The notes: generated by a model not told the origin, from the letters alone. DNA of 64,000 bases from Chrysemys picta bellii (GCF_011386835.1 NC_088804.1:39419549-39483548); one strand, 5' to 3'. Positions 23,381 through 36,862 are shown, numbered from the stretch's first letter. Program-made: numbers and translations.

Positions 23381-24854
23381 GTGGACATGTAGGCTCTAAA
23401 GTTCTACATTGTTTTGTTTTTGAGTGCAGTTATGTAACAACAACAAAATCTACATTTGTAAGTTACACTTTCACTATAAAGAGATTGCACTACAGTACTT
23501 GTATGAAGTGAACTGAAAAATGCTATTTCTTTTGCTTATCATTTTTACAGTGCAAATATTTATAATTAATTAATAATAATAATAATATAAAGTGAACACT
23601 TTGTATTCTGTGTTGTAACAGAAATCAATATATTTGAATATGTAGAAAAACATCCAAAATATTTAATAAATTTCAGGTAGTATTCTATTGTTTAACAGTG
23701 CGATTAATCGTGATTAATTTTTTTAATCGCTGCTAATATTTTTGAGTTAATCGCATGAGTTAACTGCTATTAATCGACAGCCCTACTCTTTAATAAAGAT
23801 TTCCTTTGTCCAGAAATCTTTATTAAAATTCCATAATGCACACAGGGCCATAGAATCTTCCAGAACACACAACACCTGAACTACTGCTGTAAAGCAAACA
23901 AAACTTCCTTAAAAAGCCTTCAGCTTTTCTTTTTTTAAATACATCATTAAACAGCAAGAGGACACAACAGCACAAGACCAGAAGTTCCACAGCTTTCATG
24001 CAATTCTGAATTATAGTATTTATGGGGTGGGACAGAATAAAAATGGCAAATACTGTTGATCTTTCCCCTCACTCACTGAATCGGCACTAATATTTGATAC
24101 ATAATGCAGTTTTGAGCACCTAAATTAGTTACCTACTGCATAAAAGAGTCAGATCTTTTCAAATGTATAAACCATTTAAAAGGATTCAGGCCTTTTCTAG
24201 ATTTTTCCATTTGAGATCAGAAAAAAGTTCATGCAAGTATAGACTTCTATATTCTGCCAGTACAACTTTTATTTTAAATAGTAAAGCAGTCAACAGAAGC
24301 CAGTTTAATACTAACAGTGACTTGGGCACGTATCAGCATTATCTGATATGTAGGTCTCTATCCTGAACTACACAGTATTTTAATGTATGATTTGAGATTA
24401 AATGTGCATAGATTTCTCTTTATGATTTTGATAGGGCTTTTGTTTATATAATTTTTTAAAAAGGCAAAATCTCTCCAGTAGCAAGAGGCAGACCCACCAT
24501 CTATACAATTAGAGCACATATGTGTACTATTGTAGCTGCAGATAGTCACAATAAGGTTCATATCTACAAAGAAAGCAACAAAACGCATTGACACATGCAC
24601 TAAGTACTAAGTAGGTCCATCTTATTGGTCCACTTGAAAGTATCCAAGACTTCCAGTATAGGGCTTTTTGTCTGTCCGTCTTTCTCTAAACCTTTAGACC
24701 ATCTCTAAATCTGGAAGGTTTATAAAACAATTCCCAGCTAGCATCAGTGGTAATAGTAGGCTCCTGCAGCCAGATCTGATTTTATCACCACTTAATTACA
24801 TCTACTTAAGGCATGTTTAATCAACACTGTGGTTAAAAAATGATCTGGCCATTG

Positions 24855-25350
24855 AGGCCTTTTCTATGCTAAGACTCCCACCTGTGCTAACATCATTTCA
24901 GCTGAACAGGTGACAGTACTGGTTGCTTCTATGGTTGATACACTCGAAAGAAAGTCTACACTACAAAATTAAGTCGACCTAAGTTACATTGACGTACAGC
25001 CACCACAATAATTGAATCAGTTTTACATGTCCACACAACGCTCCTTGTGTCGGCAGTGCACGTCCTCACCGGGAGCGCTTGCACTGATTTAACTGCCGGC
25101 ATGATGCATTGTGGAACTGTTTCTGAAAGGCAGTAACAGTTGATGTAAACAACACAGAGTACACTGACACTGTGTCAACATAACTACATCAACGTAAGCG
25201 CTATGCCTCTCGCAGAGGTGGAGTTATTAAGTCGGTGTAGTGAGCAAGTTACATTGGTGAGAGCTACATTTTAGTGTAGACACTTGCAGAGTTAGGTCGA
25301 CGTAAGCTACCTTATTTCGATCTAACTCTGTTGCGTAGGCTAGGCCTTAG
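24855..25350. mobile_element. Composite MITE-like repeat
   Basis: The segment contains inverted GTCTACACTA / TAGTGTAGAC blocks (about 24954 and 25274) and repeated GTCGACCTAAG / AGGTCGACGTAAGC motifs. It ends near GGCTAGGCCTTA at 25350. The left border is unclear and may include part of a second element starting GAGGCCTTTTCTA. No ORF is present. I cannot identify a clean target duplication. Confidence 0.45.
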
Positions 25351-26329
25351 GCATCAAAATAGTGTTATGCTTCTTTTGCAGCTGCCAACTCCCAGCATCA
25401 CATTTCAGAGGTGAGAGGGGAAGAGAAGGAAAGGCAAGCCTTATATTTGCTGAAGTGCAAACCAGGCAGTGAATGGACTTCTAGTTTGCCTTTTCACTGG
25501 AATAATTCACAGGTACTCTGGTCTCACTAACAACTCACAAATTCAGAAGGACATGCGAACAAGATAAAATCCATATTTTAAAATAGTGAATATAGGTTTA
25601 AATAATGCTGTTAGACAGTGACAACACATATAAAACAAGAAAATAGGGTATGGAGAAAGCCAGCCAATGTTTAAAAGCGAAATTTTCTAGTATATCATTG
25701 CTAGTATATCATTGACACTACAGCTCTTCAATTAAAAAGTTATTCCTAAGCAATCGGTCTGATTACTTTTGGATCATTTTTACTTAGTTATGAAGGCTTT
25801 AAAACTGCATATTGTGCAGTATTTTAGTTTAAAAGTATCAGTGATTTCAAACACTGTTGAGGCATATAATTGTATTTTCAACAGTTACCCAAAAGCTAAG
25901 TAGGTTGGCAGTGGCTGCCCCACATACTCAATGCACAACTCACGCAAGATGCATATATGGAAACAGATTTGGGTGAGCCCAACACCATTGTCTTTACTGC
26001 CTTTTATATTTCTCCTAATTTACATACAGGCAAAGTAATTCTTGATTCATCCTGCTCTCTTCCCCTTTTACCAATATGGAACATTTCAAAGGGAAAAAAC
26101 AAACAAACCTCCTCTTCCAAGTTTCATATAGAGCTAATTTTAACAACTAAATTATGTCATTGAAAATAATCTACAACTATACTCATGGGAATAGCATCTC
26201 TAGAATTAGCACTTCTTTTGTTTTCAGCAAAAACAACAAAACCTCAAAATGGCAAAACACAAAATATACTCTGCAACTCAGGACATGGCTTCAAGGGAAA
26301 AGTTATTATTAGACATATTGGAGTAACAA

Positions 26330-26410
26330 TTAGAGGACTCAATCAGGATCAGAGCCCCATTGTGCTAGGTGCTGTGCAAACACACAAAGAGACAGGCCCT
26401 GTCCCAATAA
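26330..26410 (-). repeat. CORE-SINE/MIR-like fragment
   Basis: CCCCATTGTGCTAGGTGCTG followed by TGCAAACAC and CAGGCCCTGTCCC is the reverse complement of a widespread amniote SINE (sense: TTTGTACAGCACCTAGCACA). Copies of the same family lie at 38112, 47305, 50285, 56010 and 61105. Confidence 0.65.
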
Positions 26411-29400
26411 CCAGCTAAAGAATCACAGCATCTCAATTTATGCAATTCAAATCATACATTTAAAAACACAGATTTTTAAACCAAGTGGTTAAATACTTTA
26501 AAACAAGGTTGCTGTTCAACAGCTTTGAAGTTGCACACTGGAATGTTGGTTTATGTGTGGTTAACAATTGCTAGCTTTGCTTTTCCATGAGTGGTTTACA
26601 CACTGATTTAACTAAAACAGTTTAGAGACTGGTTCAGGTAAAACAGTGCAGTCTCCTGTGGTACACACTTTTATTTCAGATGAAGAGTGTCCTACTTCAA
26701 TTTTGCTTAATTGTAATTGATAACAATCAGTAGATAATTAGAAAAAAAATAGTGTACAAACACAGGACTTGAATACAATGATGTCATGGCTGAAGAAAAA
26801 CATCATAGTCTGCATTTAAAAAAAAAGGGGGGGAAGTCAACATCATTATGAATTCAGTGAAAGTTTTTTGGCTCTTTCTATTTGGTTTCTCACTATGGAA
26901 TATTCAGTCCAATTTCCAAATAAGCTTGATTTTAAATGCCTAAATTAGATTCTCATGTTAACATTCATTATACTATTGGGCAACATTCATTTAATTAAAA
27001 TGAACATACTACTAACGGAGAATACTTTACTCCTTTCAAGTCCTTCCTGTGCAGTTACAAAAAAACCTTCCTGGTTCTACCCATTAAGCCATTTTTGTGA
27101 GAAAAAACAAGAAGCCTAGTAAATGATGACAGGCCAAGTAGGGAGTCTCAACTTTCCAAGCTGGAAACTCAGTACCTATATGTAAGCCACGTGAACATAG
27201 TGTGGCTCATTGTACCCACGAGTGGTTAGGCCACAGAAAGGTCTGTGTATGCCATTGTCTCGAAGCTAAGAGAACTGCTCCTTGAGCTCATGTAACAGAG
27301 GCTCTCACTTTCAGAACACAGGGATTTGAATGCAGGTCCATTGATGACCCACCCATGTAGTTACCATCACAAATGAAAGAGGACCAGGGAGAAAGTTAGG
27401 GCTCACTTTGTCCCATCTGGGGTACCACCCACTTGTCTTGAAGTCCCTGGCTGGGTCATGTGGTAATGGAACGGGACCACTTCAATTTCTAGCCTAAACG
27501 GGAATTAACATAATAAATGACTGAACAAGACATAATTTCTCATGATAGATCGGAGGCTAAAATTCAGTTTAAAACCAGAGTTACCCAATAGTGCTAAGAA
27601 TAATCCAACTATTACCCTTCTTTTGCAAGACTGGGATAAAGCCAGAGAGCTCCTAGATATGCCTCTTGTAGGACTCAGGTTCAGCTTTAACCAAAAAAAA
27701 ATTTTTTTTTCAAAATCTGATTCCATAAAAGGATTACAAATGTCAGCTACTGTTTCCTCAAAAATATTCTCAGGTCCTTCAATCAGCTGCAGCAACACAA
27801 AATAAAAACAAAACTATTTTGCATGCACCTAAAAGTGATACCTTATCACTAAAACCAGATCCAGCGGTCCATATAGAAACCCTCTTAAGCAGCTTATTTC
27901 CAAAGTTTTAAAGGAGCGTATGGAATAATATGCCTGATAGATATTATATGCTACATTCTTAGAACAGAGATGTTGGTACAGAAATTGGAGGCAGACTGGC
28001 CCACCATTCATAAGATATCAATTTGCAACAGAATCACACAACTACAGTATCAGATTAACCACTGACTGTGTTACTTCCTTGCAACTGCAAACAAAATATG
28101 TCCAGAACTACTATGTAAAAGGCTTTGATTCTGCGGCTGACTCCACACAGTCAGATCCCTACACCTGCACAGAGCCCCAGTGAAATCAGTGAGCGTTCCT
28201 CAACATGGAATCAGTTGAAGGACTGATGACTAAAATGTTACTCACCTAAGGGAGACTTATTTTGCTGTTTGTTGGAATGCCCCATTGTATAGTATTTCTT
28301 GGTCCTGTCTCAAAATTGTTTTATGTAAGTGACAGGTAGAGGAGGAAAAGTTATTGAAATACATTACGCCCAATCCCTCATCCTCGCATCGGTGGGAGTA
28401 AAACTGATATTATCAACCTGTTTTCATCTATAGTAAAAAATAAAAAATATATCCTAAATCAGGGGATATCTAAAGCAAAACTTGTTTGACACCCAGAAAA
28501 TTGAATTAATTAGTTCAATTTTGTTACACTTACTTACAATCTCAGAGAACACCACAAGTTTTATATGACATGGTTCACCCTCAACCTTAAGTGACTAGAC
28601 TGCATCAGCAATCCACAGAACCAGAACTGTCCAACATCTAGATCTACCTCAGACCGGCCATGAAATCTCCTTCCAGATGTAAACATGTAACACGGAACCC
28701 AGTATATAATGAGTTTACCATTTCATGGCTATTATCCCTTTCTTCCTGATCCTTACAAAATATGCGCACACTTCACTGATTGTAAACTGTAATTATTTCA
28801 GCTGTGACAATTACACATTTTTTTCTTCCCAGATGTGTCTTGTTTGGTATGGGAAATAACATTAACATGATGACGCAAACGTCATTCAAGTACCATGACA
28901 ACATTGATGTTATATTTGTGCTGCAAGAGTCACTTTAATTATAAATGCATTTTCAGAGGTTTATAGCTCCTTCCAAAATTACTCCTTTGGCCTGAAGTTT
29001 CTCATACTTGTTCACTGTCCAGAAAGAATTGGGGAGAAGGTGAGCTGTTTGTTTGCTTTTGAATTTTAGTAAAATTATGTGAGACTCCTTTTGAGTTACC
29101 TGAGCATGAAAAAAATAAAGGTGGCATACATGTATTGAATATATTTTTCAGACACTGCTGCTCATGGATAATTCAAGTGTTTTCATTTTTTAATTCAAAT
29201 CTGAACTATAAATATTCCTATTCACTAAAACATTATAAAGTTACAAACGAATGAAAATGGCAGTCACTGCCTGTGTGTTTTCCCTCTCAATACAAGTATG
29301 CACAGAGTGCATTTATCTAGCGATATGTTCAAAGGTCTATATACATAACTGCACAGCGCCTGTGCTGCTTATTTTGATGACAGAACATGCACTCAGTGTT

Positions 29401-31406
29401 GCTCTTAATTTTTCAAAATATAAAAAGCAAGGAATTTATATAAAAATACAACTGTTACGCAAAGTAATAGTTAGATTTTATATGGTCAAAAAATAAAATA
29501 AACTATGGTTTCAATTTGGCTAGAAAATCACAAACTTTTAAAGTCACAGACACTTCAGATAAGTCATTAGGCTATTTAAATTATACACTAACAACAGCAT
29601 GGAAGTCTAAGGCAGTTCCACTGCATCTTGTGACAAGGTAAGTCTCAACGTTTAAGATGAACCCAAAGGAGTTTGTGCTCAGAGTTTAGCTGACATCAAA
29701 TACCAACCCAGCATAGCTTGTGCTTGGGCAAAGCAGCACAAATGATGGGGAAGGGCTGGCACTGGGAAAGTCTTTATAGAGCTCTGATGGCTGGGGCCCC
29801 AGTACAGCTTATCTTCTCCTGGCACCTGCGCTGAGTCTTCTGGGTGATGTTGTGATCATGCAAACGATATCAAGTCACATCACCACAACATGCAAGCCTG
29901 CAATGTTTGGATTTAATTGCGCACAATTAAACATGGTTGGAATGAGTGAAATGTATTGTTTTTCCATGCTCTTTGTCCAACTATAGATTTAAGCCAACTT
30001 CTTGTTCTAAAAAGTATTAACTAGCTACCAGCATCTGAACAGCTTAGCAGCCTTCACTTAAAAACAAGTCTGAATTTGTCTCAAACAGATTTTCTTAACT
30101 TCAAAAGACAATGAAAATATATAAAGTGACACTAATTTTATACTCCCTTAAAGAGAATTTTGTTACGATGTAAACTATCAGTGTTCTTCAATACCATACG
30201 TATGATTCCATGTTTAAAATGAACTGCCCTCCCCGCAAAGGTTATTCTTCTTCTGAACACAGTGGGCAAGTGACTACCCAGAAGGTAATTTTTATTGCCA
30301 CCAGGAAGAACAGTAGAATGGATTCTCCATCCATCTTAGAATGGCTTAAACAGTGCTGAAAAATTTTATACTATTAGTGAAGGCCAAAATGGTATGCTCT
30401 GAGAGGCATTCATGTCTATTCCTTGCGCACGTTCACTTGGTCCTGATCCTATTTCTACAGAACTTTTGTATGCGGTAAATTTTACTTTTAACCACCAAGA
30501 AGGTGAGAGTGTGGAAGATGGAACTGAGGTCTGTATATTTGTTCTATTCCTTATTTTGATTTGATGTCATGCTTCTTCTGCAGAATAGAAACCATAAGAT
30601 TAAGTATTCGTATGGAGGCTCCTCCTGCAGTTAATTATATCCTTATAGCCTGTACTGAAGTATTTTTCCATCTATACTTCATTCACAACAAAAAATTAAA
30701 TTGAACAAAAAGTAAACCTGTAACCTCTGCTTGTTGGCTCCATCTATTTTGAGACAAGGAAACAAAACGTTGAGAAAAACACCCAGATGTCCACAGCCGA
30801 GTATTAAAAAAAAAAAAAAAATGCAAACTTTCAAATTTAAGGCAGCAGTATCCAAAGGAATGTACAATTAGAAGGAAACTTATGTTACAAGACACCTCCA
30901 ACACGTACCTTCCCATCTCCAATACATATCCATCAACTTCCCATCTCAGGCAAAGATGCAACTCCCACTGAATTCAATAGGAGTTTTATCAGTCCCTTAA
31001 GCAGCCACTTTAAGTACCACTCCAGTACAATTTTGTTCAGCATTTAGATAGTGTCTCCTACTGGGTTATGGTTAAATGGGACCTAGACTCACCAAAATTT
31101 CACTGCCACCAGACAGACATTTCTAACCAACCTAATTCCTCCAGCCCATAATCATTGAAGACAGATGCTTACTCCCATTTCGAGCTAGATTTTCCATGTC
31201 TTTCTCCCTGGCTAGTCTTTGATCTGCTACTCATGAAGTGAGGCAGTCCAGTCAGCTCAAGCCCATTTTTGTTGATCTACTTATGACTCACTGATGAATG
31301 TCCCCCTTCTGATAATATGACACAGATCCCAAGCATCCTAGATGAATCCCTCTCCATCCCTACTAGACAATTGATTTTTGCTGTTCCCTTAGGTTGTCAC
31401 TTATCA

Positions 31407-32150
<744 letters not shown>

Positions 32151-32299
32151 GTACACACTGGGGAGTGAAGGAAAGTGCCCACACAAAAGTGGGGGAATGG
32201 GACCCTGAGAGATAAGTGCCCAGATACAAGAAGGGGGCACCCTAAGAGCAACACACACTGGGTCCCAAATAGTAAAAATCCAGGAAAATCAGGGAGCTC

Positions 32300-34330
32300 G
32301 CATTAGGGGTGAGATATAGGGACCCTAGGGGGATTACTGATGTGGGGGGACACAGGGATGCCAGGGGCGGGGGCTTCCAATGGTAGGGATGAGAAGACAC
32401 GCAAGGACCCTGGGAGGGGGGAAGGGAGGACCCCAGGGAGAAGTTTCCGATGGGGCGATGAGAGGACACGCAGGGACCGCAGGGAGGGGTTACTGATGGA
32501 GATGTGGGGACACACAGGCACCTGGGGATTAGTGATGGAGGCTGACAGGACACGCAAGGACCCAGGAGAGGGTGAGGACCCCCGGGAGGGGTTACCGATG
32601 GGGATGAGGGGACACGCAGGGACCCTGCGGGAGGTGACGACCCCAGAGAGGGGTTACCGATGGGGATGAGGGGACACACAGGGACCCGTGGGATTAGTGA
32701 TGGAGGGTGACGGGACAGGCAGGGGCCCAGGAAGGGGTTAATGATGTGTGTGTGTGTGTGTGGAGGGGGAGGGTGACAAGACACACAGGTACCTGGGAGG
32801 GGTTTAGTGATAGGGATGGGGGTGACAGGACACGCAGGGACCCAGGAGGGGGTTAGTGATTGGGGGTGGGGGGTGACGGGATAGGCAAGGGCCCGGGAGG
32901 GGATTAGTGATTGGGGGTGGGGGGTGACGGGATAGACAGGGGCCTGGGAGGAGGTTAGTGATTGGGGGTGGGTGGTGATGGGATAGGCAGGGGCCCAGGA
33001 GGGGATTAGTGATTGGGGGTGGGGGGTGACGGGATAGGCAGGGGCCCGGGAGGGGGTTAGCGATGGGGGCGGGTGACGGGACACGCAGGGACCCAGGGAC
33101 CCGGGAAGGGGTTGGCGATGGGGGTGGGTGACAGGACACGCAGGGGCCCGGGAGGAGGGTTAGTGATGGGGGGGTGACGGGACACGCAGGGGCCCGGGGG
33201 GGCGGTTAGCGATGGGGGGGGGATAACGGGACACGCAGGGACCGGGGGGGGGCTAGCGATGGGGGGGGTAACGGGACACGCAGGGGCCGGGGGGGTTACT
33301 GATGGGGGGGTGACGGGACACGCAGGGGCGGGGGGGGGGTTGGCGATGGGGGGGGTGACGGGACACGCAGGGGCCCGGGAGAGGGTTAGTGATGGGGGGG
33401 GATTTGACGGGACACGCAGGGGCCCGGGAGAGGGTTAGTGATGGGGGGGGATTTGACGGGACACGCAGGGGCCCGGGAGAGGGTTAGTGATGGGGGGGGT
33501 GACGGGACACGCAAGGGCCTGGGAGAGGGTTAGTGATGGGGGGGGGGGGTGTGACGGGACACGCAGGGGCCCGGGAGGAGGTTAGTGATGGGGGGGTGAC
33601 GGGACACGCAGGGACCGGGGGGGGGTTGCGATGGGGGGGTAAGGGGACACGTAGGGACCGGGGGGGTTGCGATGGGGGGGGTGGTGACGGGACACGCAAG
33701 GACCGGGGGGGGGTTGCGATGGGGGGGGTAACGGGACACGCAGGGACCCGGGGGGGGTTTGGTTAGTGTTGGGGGGGTAACGGGACACGCAGGGACCGGG
33801 GGGGTTGCGATGAGGGGGGGTAACGGGACACGCAGGGGCCCGGGGGGGTTTGGTTAGTGATGGGGGGGTGACGGGACACGCAGGGACCGGGGGGGGTTGC
33901 GATGGGGGGGTAAGGGACACGCAGGGACCGGGGGGGGGTTGCGATGGGGGGGGTGACGGGACACGTAGGGACCGGGGGGGTTAGCGATGGGGGGGGGGTA
34001 ACGGGACACGCAGGGACCGGGGGGGGTAGCGATGGGGGGGGGGTAACGGGACACGCAGGGACCGGGGGGGGTAGCGATGGGGGGGGGTGACGGGACACGC
34101 AGGGACCGGGGGGGGGGTTGCGATGGGGGGGTAAGGGACACGCAGGGACCGGGAGGGTTGCGATGAGGGGGGGTAACGGGACACGCAGGGACCGGGGGGG
34201 GTTGCGATGGGGGGGTAAGGGGACACGTAGGCACCGGGGGGGTTGCGATGGGGGGTGGTGACGGGACACGCAGGGACCCGGGGGGGTTGGTTAGTGATGG
34301 GGGGGTAACGGGACACGCAGGGACCGGGGC
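32300..34330. repeat. G-rich minisatellite, about 41-50 bp unit
   Basis: The plus strand repeats a core GGACACGCAGGGACC separated by G runs and either GTTGCGATG, GTTAGCGATG or GTTAGTGATG. Units are 41-50 bp near 33200-34330. Toward 32300 they become longer and more diverged. By hand I count about 30 copies of CACGCA. Many units carry G runs of seven or more, so the plus strand has strong G-quadruplex potential; on the ZCCHC14 sense strand it is C-rich. The array sits between the CpG island and the ZCCHC14 start codon. A short (TG)n run lies inside it at 32744-32761. ORFs across it arise because many units are near multiples of three and stop-poor. Confidence 0.9.
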
Positions 34331-34339
34331 GACGCGGGA

Positions 34340-35430
34340 CCCCGGCACCCCAGGGCGATGAGCCGGCCGCGGGGCGAAGGCAGTCGGGGTGAGGCCGGGC
34401 TCGGCGGGCCGAGCAAGCGGGGCTCGCTGCCCTCTCGCTCCCCGCGGCCGGGCGGGGGAGCAGGCCCGAGGGGCCGGGGAGATGCGGGGGGCAGGCCGGG
34501 GATGCCGGTCCAGGCCCCCGGGGATCAGCGGGCGGAGGGCAGCGCCGCGTCCCTGCCCCTGGCGGCTCGGCAGAACCAGGCCTCTGGGCCGCTCCCCTCA
34601 CGGGGCGGCTCCTTCCCTCCGCTTCAGCCCCGCTCGCTCCATCCTCCGCCGGCTTCCGAGGGGCCCCGCGCCCCCTCCGCGAGCCTGTTCCTGCGGCTGG
34701 GCCCCGCGCCGGCTCGCCTCCCGCTGGCTCTCCGCGGCCGACGAGCGCCGCCCGAGCCCGGCCGCCCCCGCCGGCTTCAACCGCCACCGGAGCGCCCGAG
34801 CCGCCACCACCGCGACAAATAATCCCCGCCGGCGGCAGCAAGCGGAGCGGAGGCACACGGCACTGGGTGTGAAAGTGAATCGCCGGCGGAGGAATCCCAA
34901 GCCCCGAACGGGAGGGAGGAGGCCGGAACTCACTCCCCCCTCCCCACTCACTCTCGGCCCAACCTGACGCCACGCCCCGCCCTCTTTCCCCACCTCCGCC
35001 CACTGACTGGCCGAGTCGGCCCGGCCTCGATTGGCTCCTCCCTCCCGGCTCCCAACCTCCCGAGGGCGGGGGCCGCTCCCTCGGAAGGCCGGGCTGTCAA
35101 TCATGCGTCGTGGTCCCGCCCACCGCTGGAGGACTGGCCAAGAGCGACAGGGGCGGGGCGAAGTAGGCGGGGACGGCACGTGGCTGCTCTTTTGACTTCC
35201 CGGCACGTGCAGCCTGGGAGCGGTGCGGGGCCAGGCTGGCTCCGGGGGCAGGAATTGGGGCTTGCGGAAGGCAGCCCTGTCTGGATCCCTGCCTCAGGCG
35301 AGAGGCTGCCCCGCTGCAGAGGGGCCTGGCGCTGCACAGCAGAAGCCTGTTGCCTGGGGGAGGCAGCGAGGCCAGGGAGCCCGGGCTGCCCCGCGCCGCA
35401 GGCCGGATGGGGAGCTGAGAGCGTGTGGCT
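34340..35430. promoter_or_regulatory. ZCCHC14: CpG island, probable ZCCHC14 promoter
   Basis: The segment is very GC-rich with abundant CG dinucleotides, unlike anything else in the window. It holds GC boxes (for example GGGGCGGGGC near 35150 and GCCCCGCCC near 34975) and an ATTGG, a CCAAT box on the minus strand, at 35030-35034. On the minus strand two GTGAGT donor-like sites (34951 and 34933) could end a noncoding first exon. It lies upstream of the ZCCHC14 start in the correct orientation and may also fire on the plus strand. Exact transcription start sites cannot be read from sequence. Confidence 0.8.
35177..35209. promoter_or_regulatory. Two CACGTG E-boxes
   Basis: CACGTG occurs at 35177-35182 and 35204-35209, both preceded by GG and 27 bp apart centre to centre. 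Such paired palindromic E-boxes at the edge of a CpG island are typical targets of bHLH-Zip factors (USF, MYC/MAX, TFEB/MITF). Function is inferred. Confidence 0.5.
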
Positions 35431-36603
35431 TCCCACATGTGTCTGTCCCCCTTCAATACAGTCTAATGAACCAGGACTACTGCTGCGTCCAAGGCAAATC
35501 CCGTACCATGCACCACCTGCTCAGCATAGCTGCAAGAGTGGAGTTTTATGGCATGGAGCTGTTCGATAGTAATGTTGTCTTTTTAATCTAGTGTCACATG
35601 GCCCTGCTGTAACTCCTGCTGTACATCATCTCCCAAGATGATGCCTCCTTTTCTTTCTTCGCTTTTTGAAGGGAGTCTTTTCTTATTGTCAGTTCATTTG
35701 AAAAAGCCCCTTTCTTAAATGTCCTTATCTCCTGAACAGTGGAGTAGATGGTGTCTTTCAGTTTCAATATTTTCTGTGGCATATGGATTGGGAAGTCATT
35801 CCCTGGGTTTCTAACATGTCTTATCTCCTCTTATTTCTGACAAAGGGGCCATCCAGCAGGGTGGGAAATAGTGTGGTTCTGCAAAGGAGTTGGAGGGTAT
35901 GGTTAGGGGGCACCATTTCTTTGTGGTTGCCGGCATGCTTCATTTGTTTTAGAGAGCAAGGTATGGAGAAATATACAAAGTTCCAAGCATAGATGGAACA
36001 GGTGAGATCAGAAAGATAGCAAGGCGTGAGCTCGTAAGTGAAATAAAGCTAATGTTAACCTTGACAACATCTCTATCAGATCAGCCAGTTCTCCATGGTC
36101 AAGGACATTTTGGCATTTGAGTCTGGGGTGTCTTTAAATGTAGTGTGAAAACATAACTGACAGTGAAGCCCTCGTACAGTGATAATTTATCCCCCCTTCC
36201 CTCCACAAACAACTTCACTCTGAACTGCAGTTCCCTGTAATGGTGACTTAAATGTGTACGTTACAAATTTTGAAACAATTTGAGATTTCAGTGCTGGATT
36301 TATCTATGGGTTTTATGGACAACATCCAGCAGACAAGAGAGACAGATGATATTTTGATAACGCTTTTCCATGTGGCTTAATCGTGTGTTTTGTGATGTGA
36401 TCAATTAGGTAAGGATAGGGGTGGTGATGCACATTTTATTTTTTATTTTTTTTAAACTTCTTGCCCTCAGTGGAGCAGGCCAGGAACCAGCATCTTTATT
36501 CTTGGCCCAAGGTAAGAGTAAGGGTTTTCCATCACTGATTCTTATAGATTATGATCTCCTTGGATCAGGGACCATGTCTTTATTTGTCTCTTAATGGAAG
36601 AGT

Positions 36604-36862
36604 AAGAACATAAGAACTGCCACACTGGGTCACACCAATGGTCCATCTAGCTCCGTATTCTGTCTTCTGACAATGGCCAATGCCAGGTGCTTCCGAGGGA
36701 AGGAACAGAACAGGCAATCATGAAGTGATCCTTCCCCAGTCATCCACTCCCAACTTCTGACAATCAGAGGCTAGGGACACTCAGAGTATGGGGTTGCACC
36801 CCTAACCATCTTAGCTAATAGCCTTTGATTGGACCTATCCTCCATCAACTTACCTAGTTCTG
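36604..36862 (+). repeat. LINE-derived repeat (AAGAACATAAGAA family), copy 1
   Basis: The blocks AAGAACATAAGAACTGCCAC, GGTCCATCTAGCTC, CAATGGCCAATGCCAGGTGC and GGACCTATCCTCCATCAACT are signatures of a high-copy amniote repeat I associate with CR1-group LINE 3' regions. A second copy is at 44823. The family name is uncertain. Confidence 0.6.

Larger units (their letters stand above)
22139..23785. mobile_element. Fold-back hAT transposon with two opposed remnants
   Basis: The element begins TAGGGCTGTC and ends GACAGCCCTA, flanked by the exact 8-bp repeat CTCTTTAA at 22131-22138 and 23786-23793. The outer roughly 600 bp on each side are inverted copies of one another, sharing the ATTAATCGCA-type subterminal repeats, an AT-rich 3' region and the transposase C-terminus. 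An intact hAT element would have only one transposase 3' end, so this copy is an inverted dimer or fold-back form. The left end lacks about 45 bp that the right end has immediately inside the outer 10 bp. Confidence 0.8.

Noticed and set aside
32300..34330. CRISPR-like array
   Set aside because: Repeat and spacer are not distinguishable: the whole unit is repeated with gradual drift, G runs vary in length, and the context is a vertebrate gene promoter.
32242..34348. Long minus-strand ORFs with proline-rich repeats (for example 280 and 168 codons)
   Set aside because: They run through the minisatellite in several frames at once and change frame freely. Openness comes from unit length and lack of stops in C-rich sequence, not from coding selection. 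No splice or start context supports them.
34358..34967. Plus-strand ORFs of 154 and 192 codons in the CpG island
   Set aside because: They overlap minus-strand ORFs in the same GC-rich sequence and have composition-driven translations without recognisable domains.
33981..35003. 340-codon minus-strand ORF across the CpG island
   Set aside because: It is a GC-rich open frame with Ala/Gly/Arg/Pro composition that runs into the minisatellite. It cannot be joined in frame to the ZCCHC14 start without crossing the in-frame TAG 15 nt upstream. I could not match it to any protein.
35430..35591. Possible plus-strand exon after CCCCCTTCAATACAG
   Set aside because: The acceptor-like site is reasonable, but there is no conserved reading frame or clear donor, so I would not call an exon without RNA evidence.
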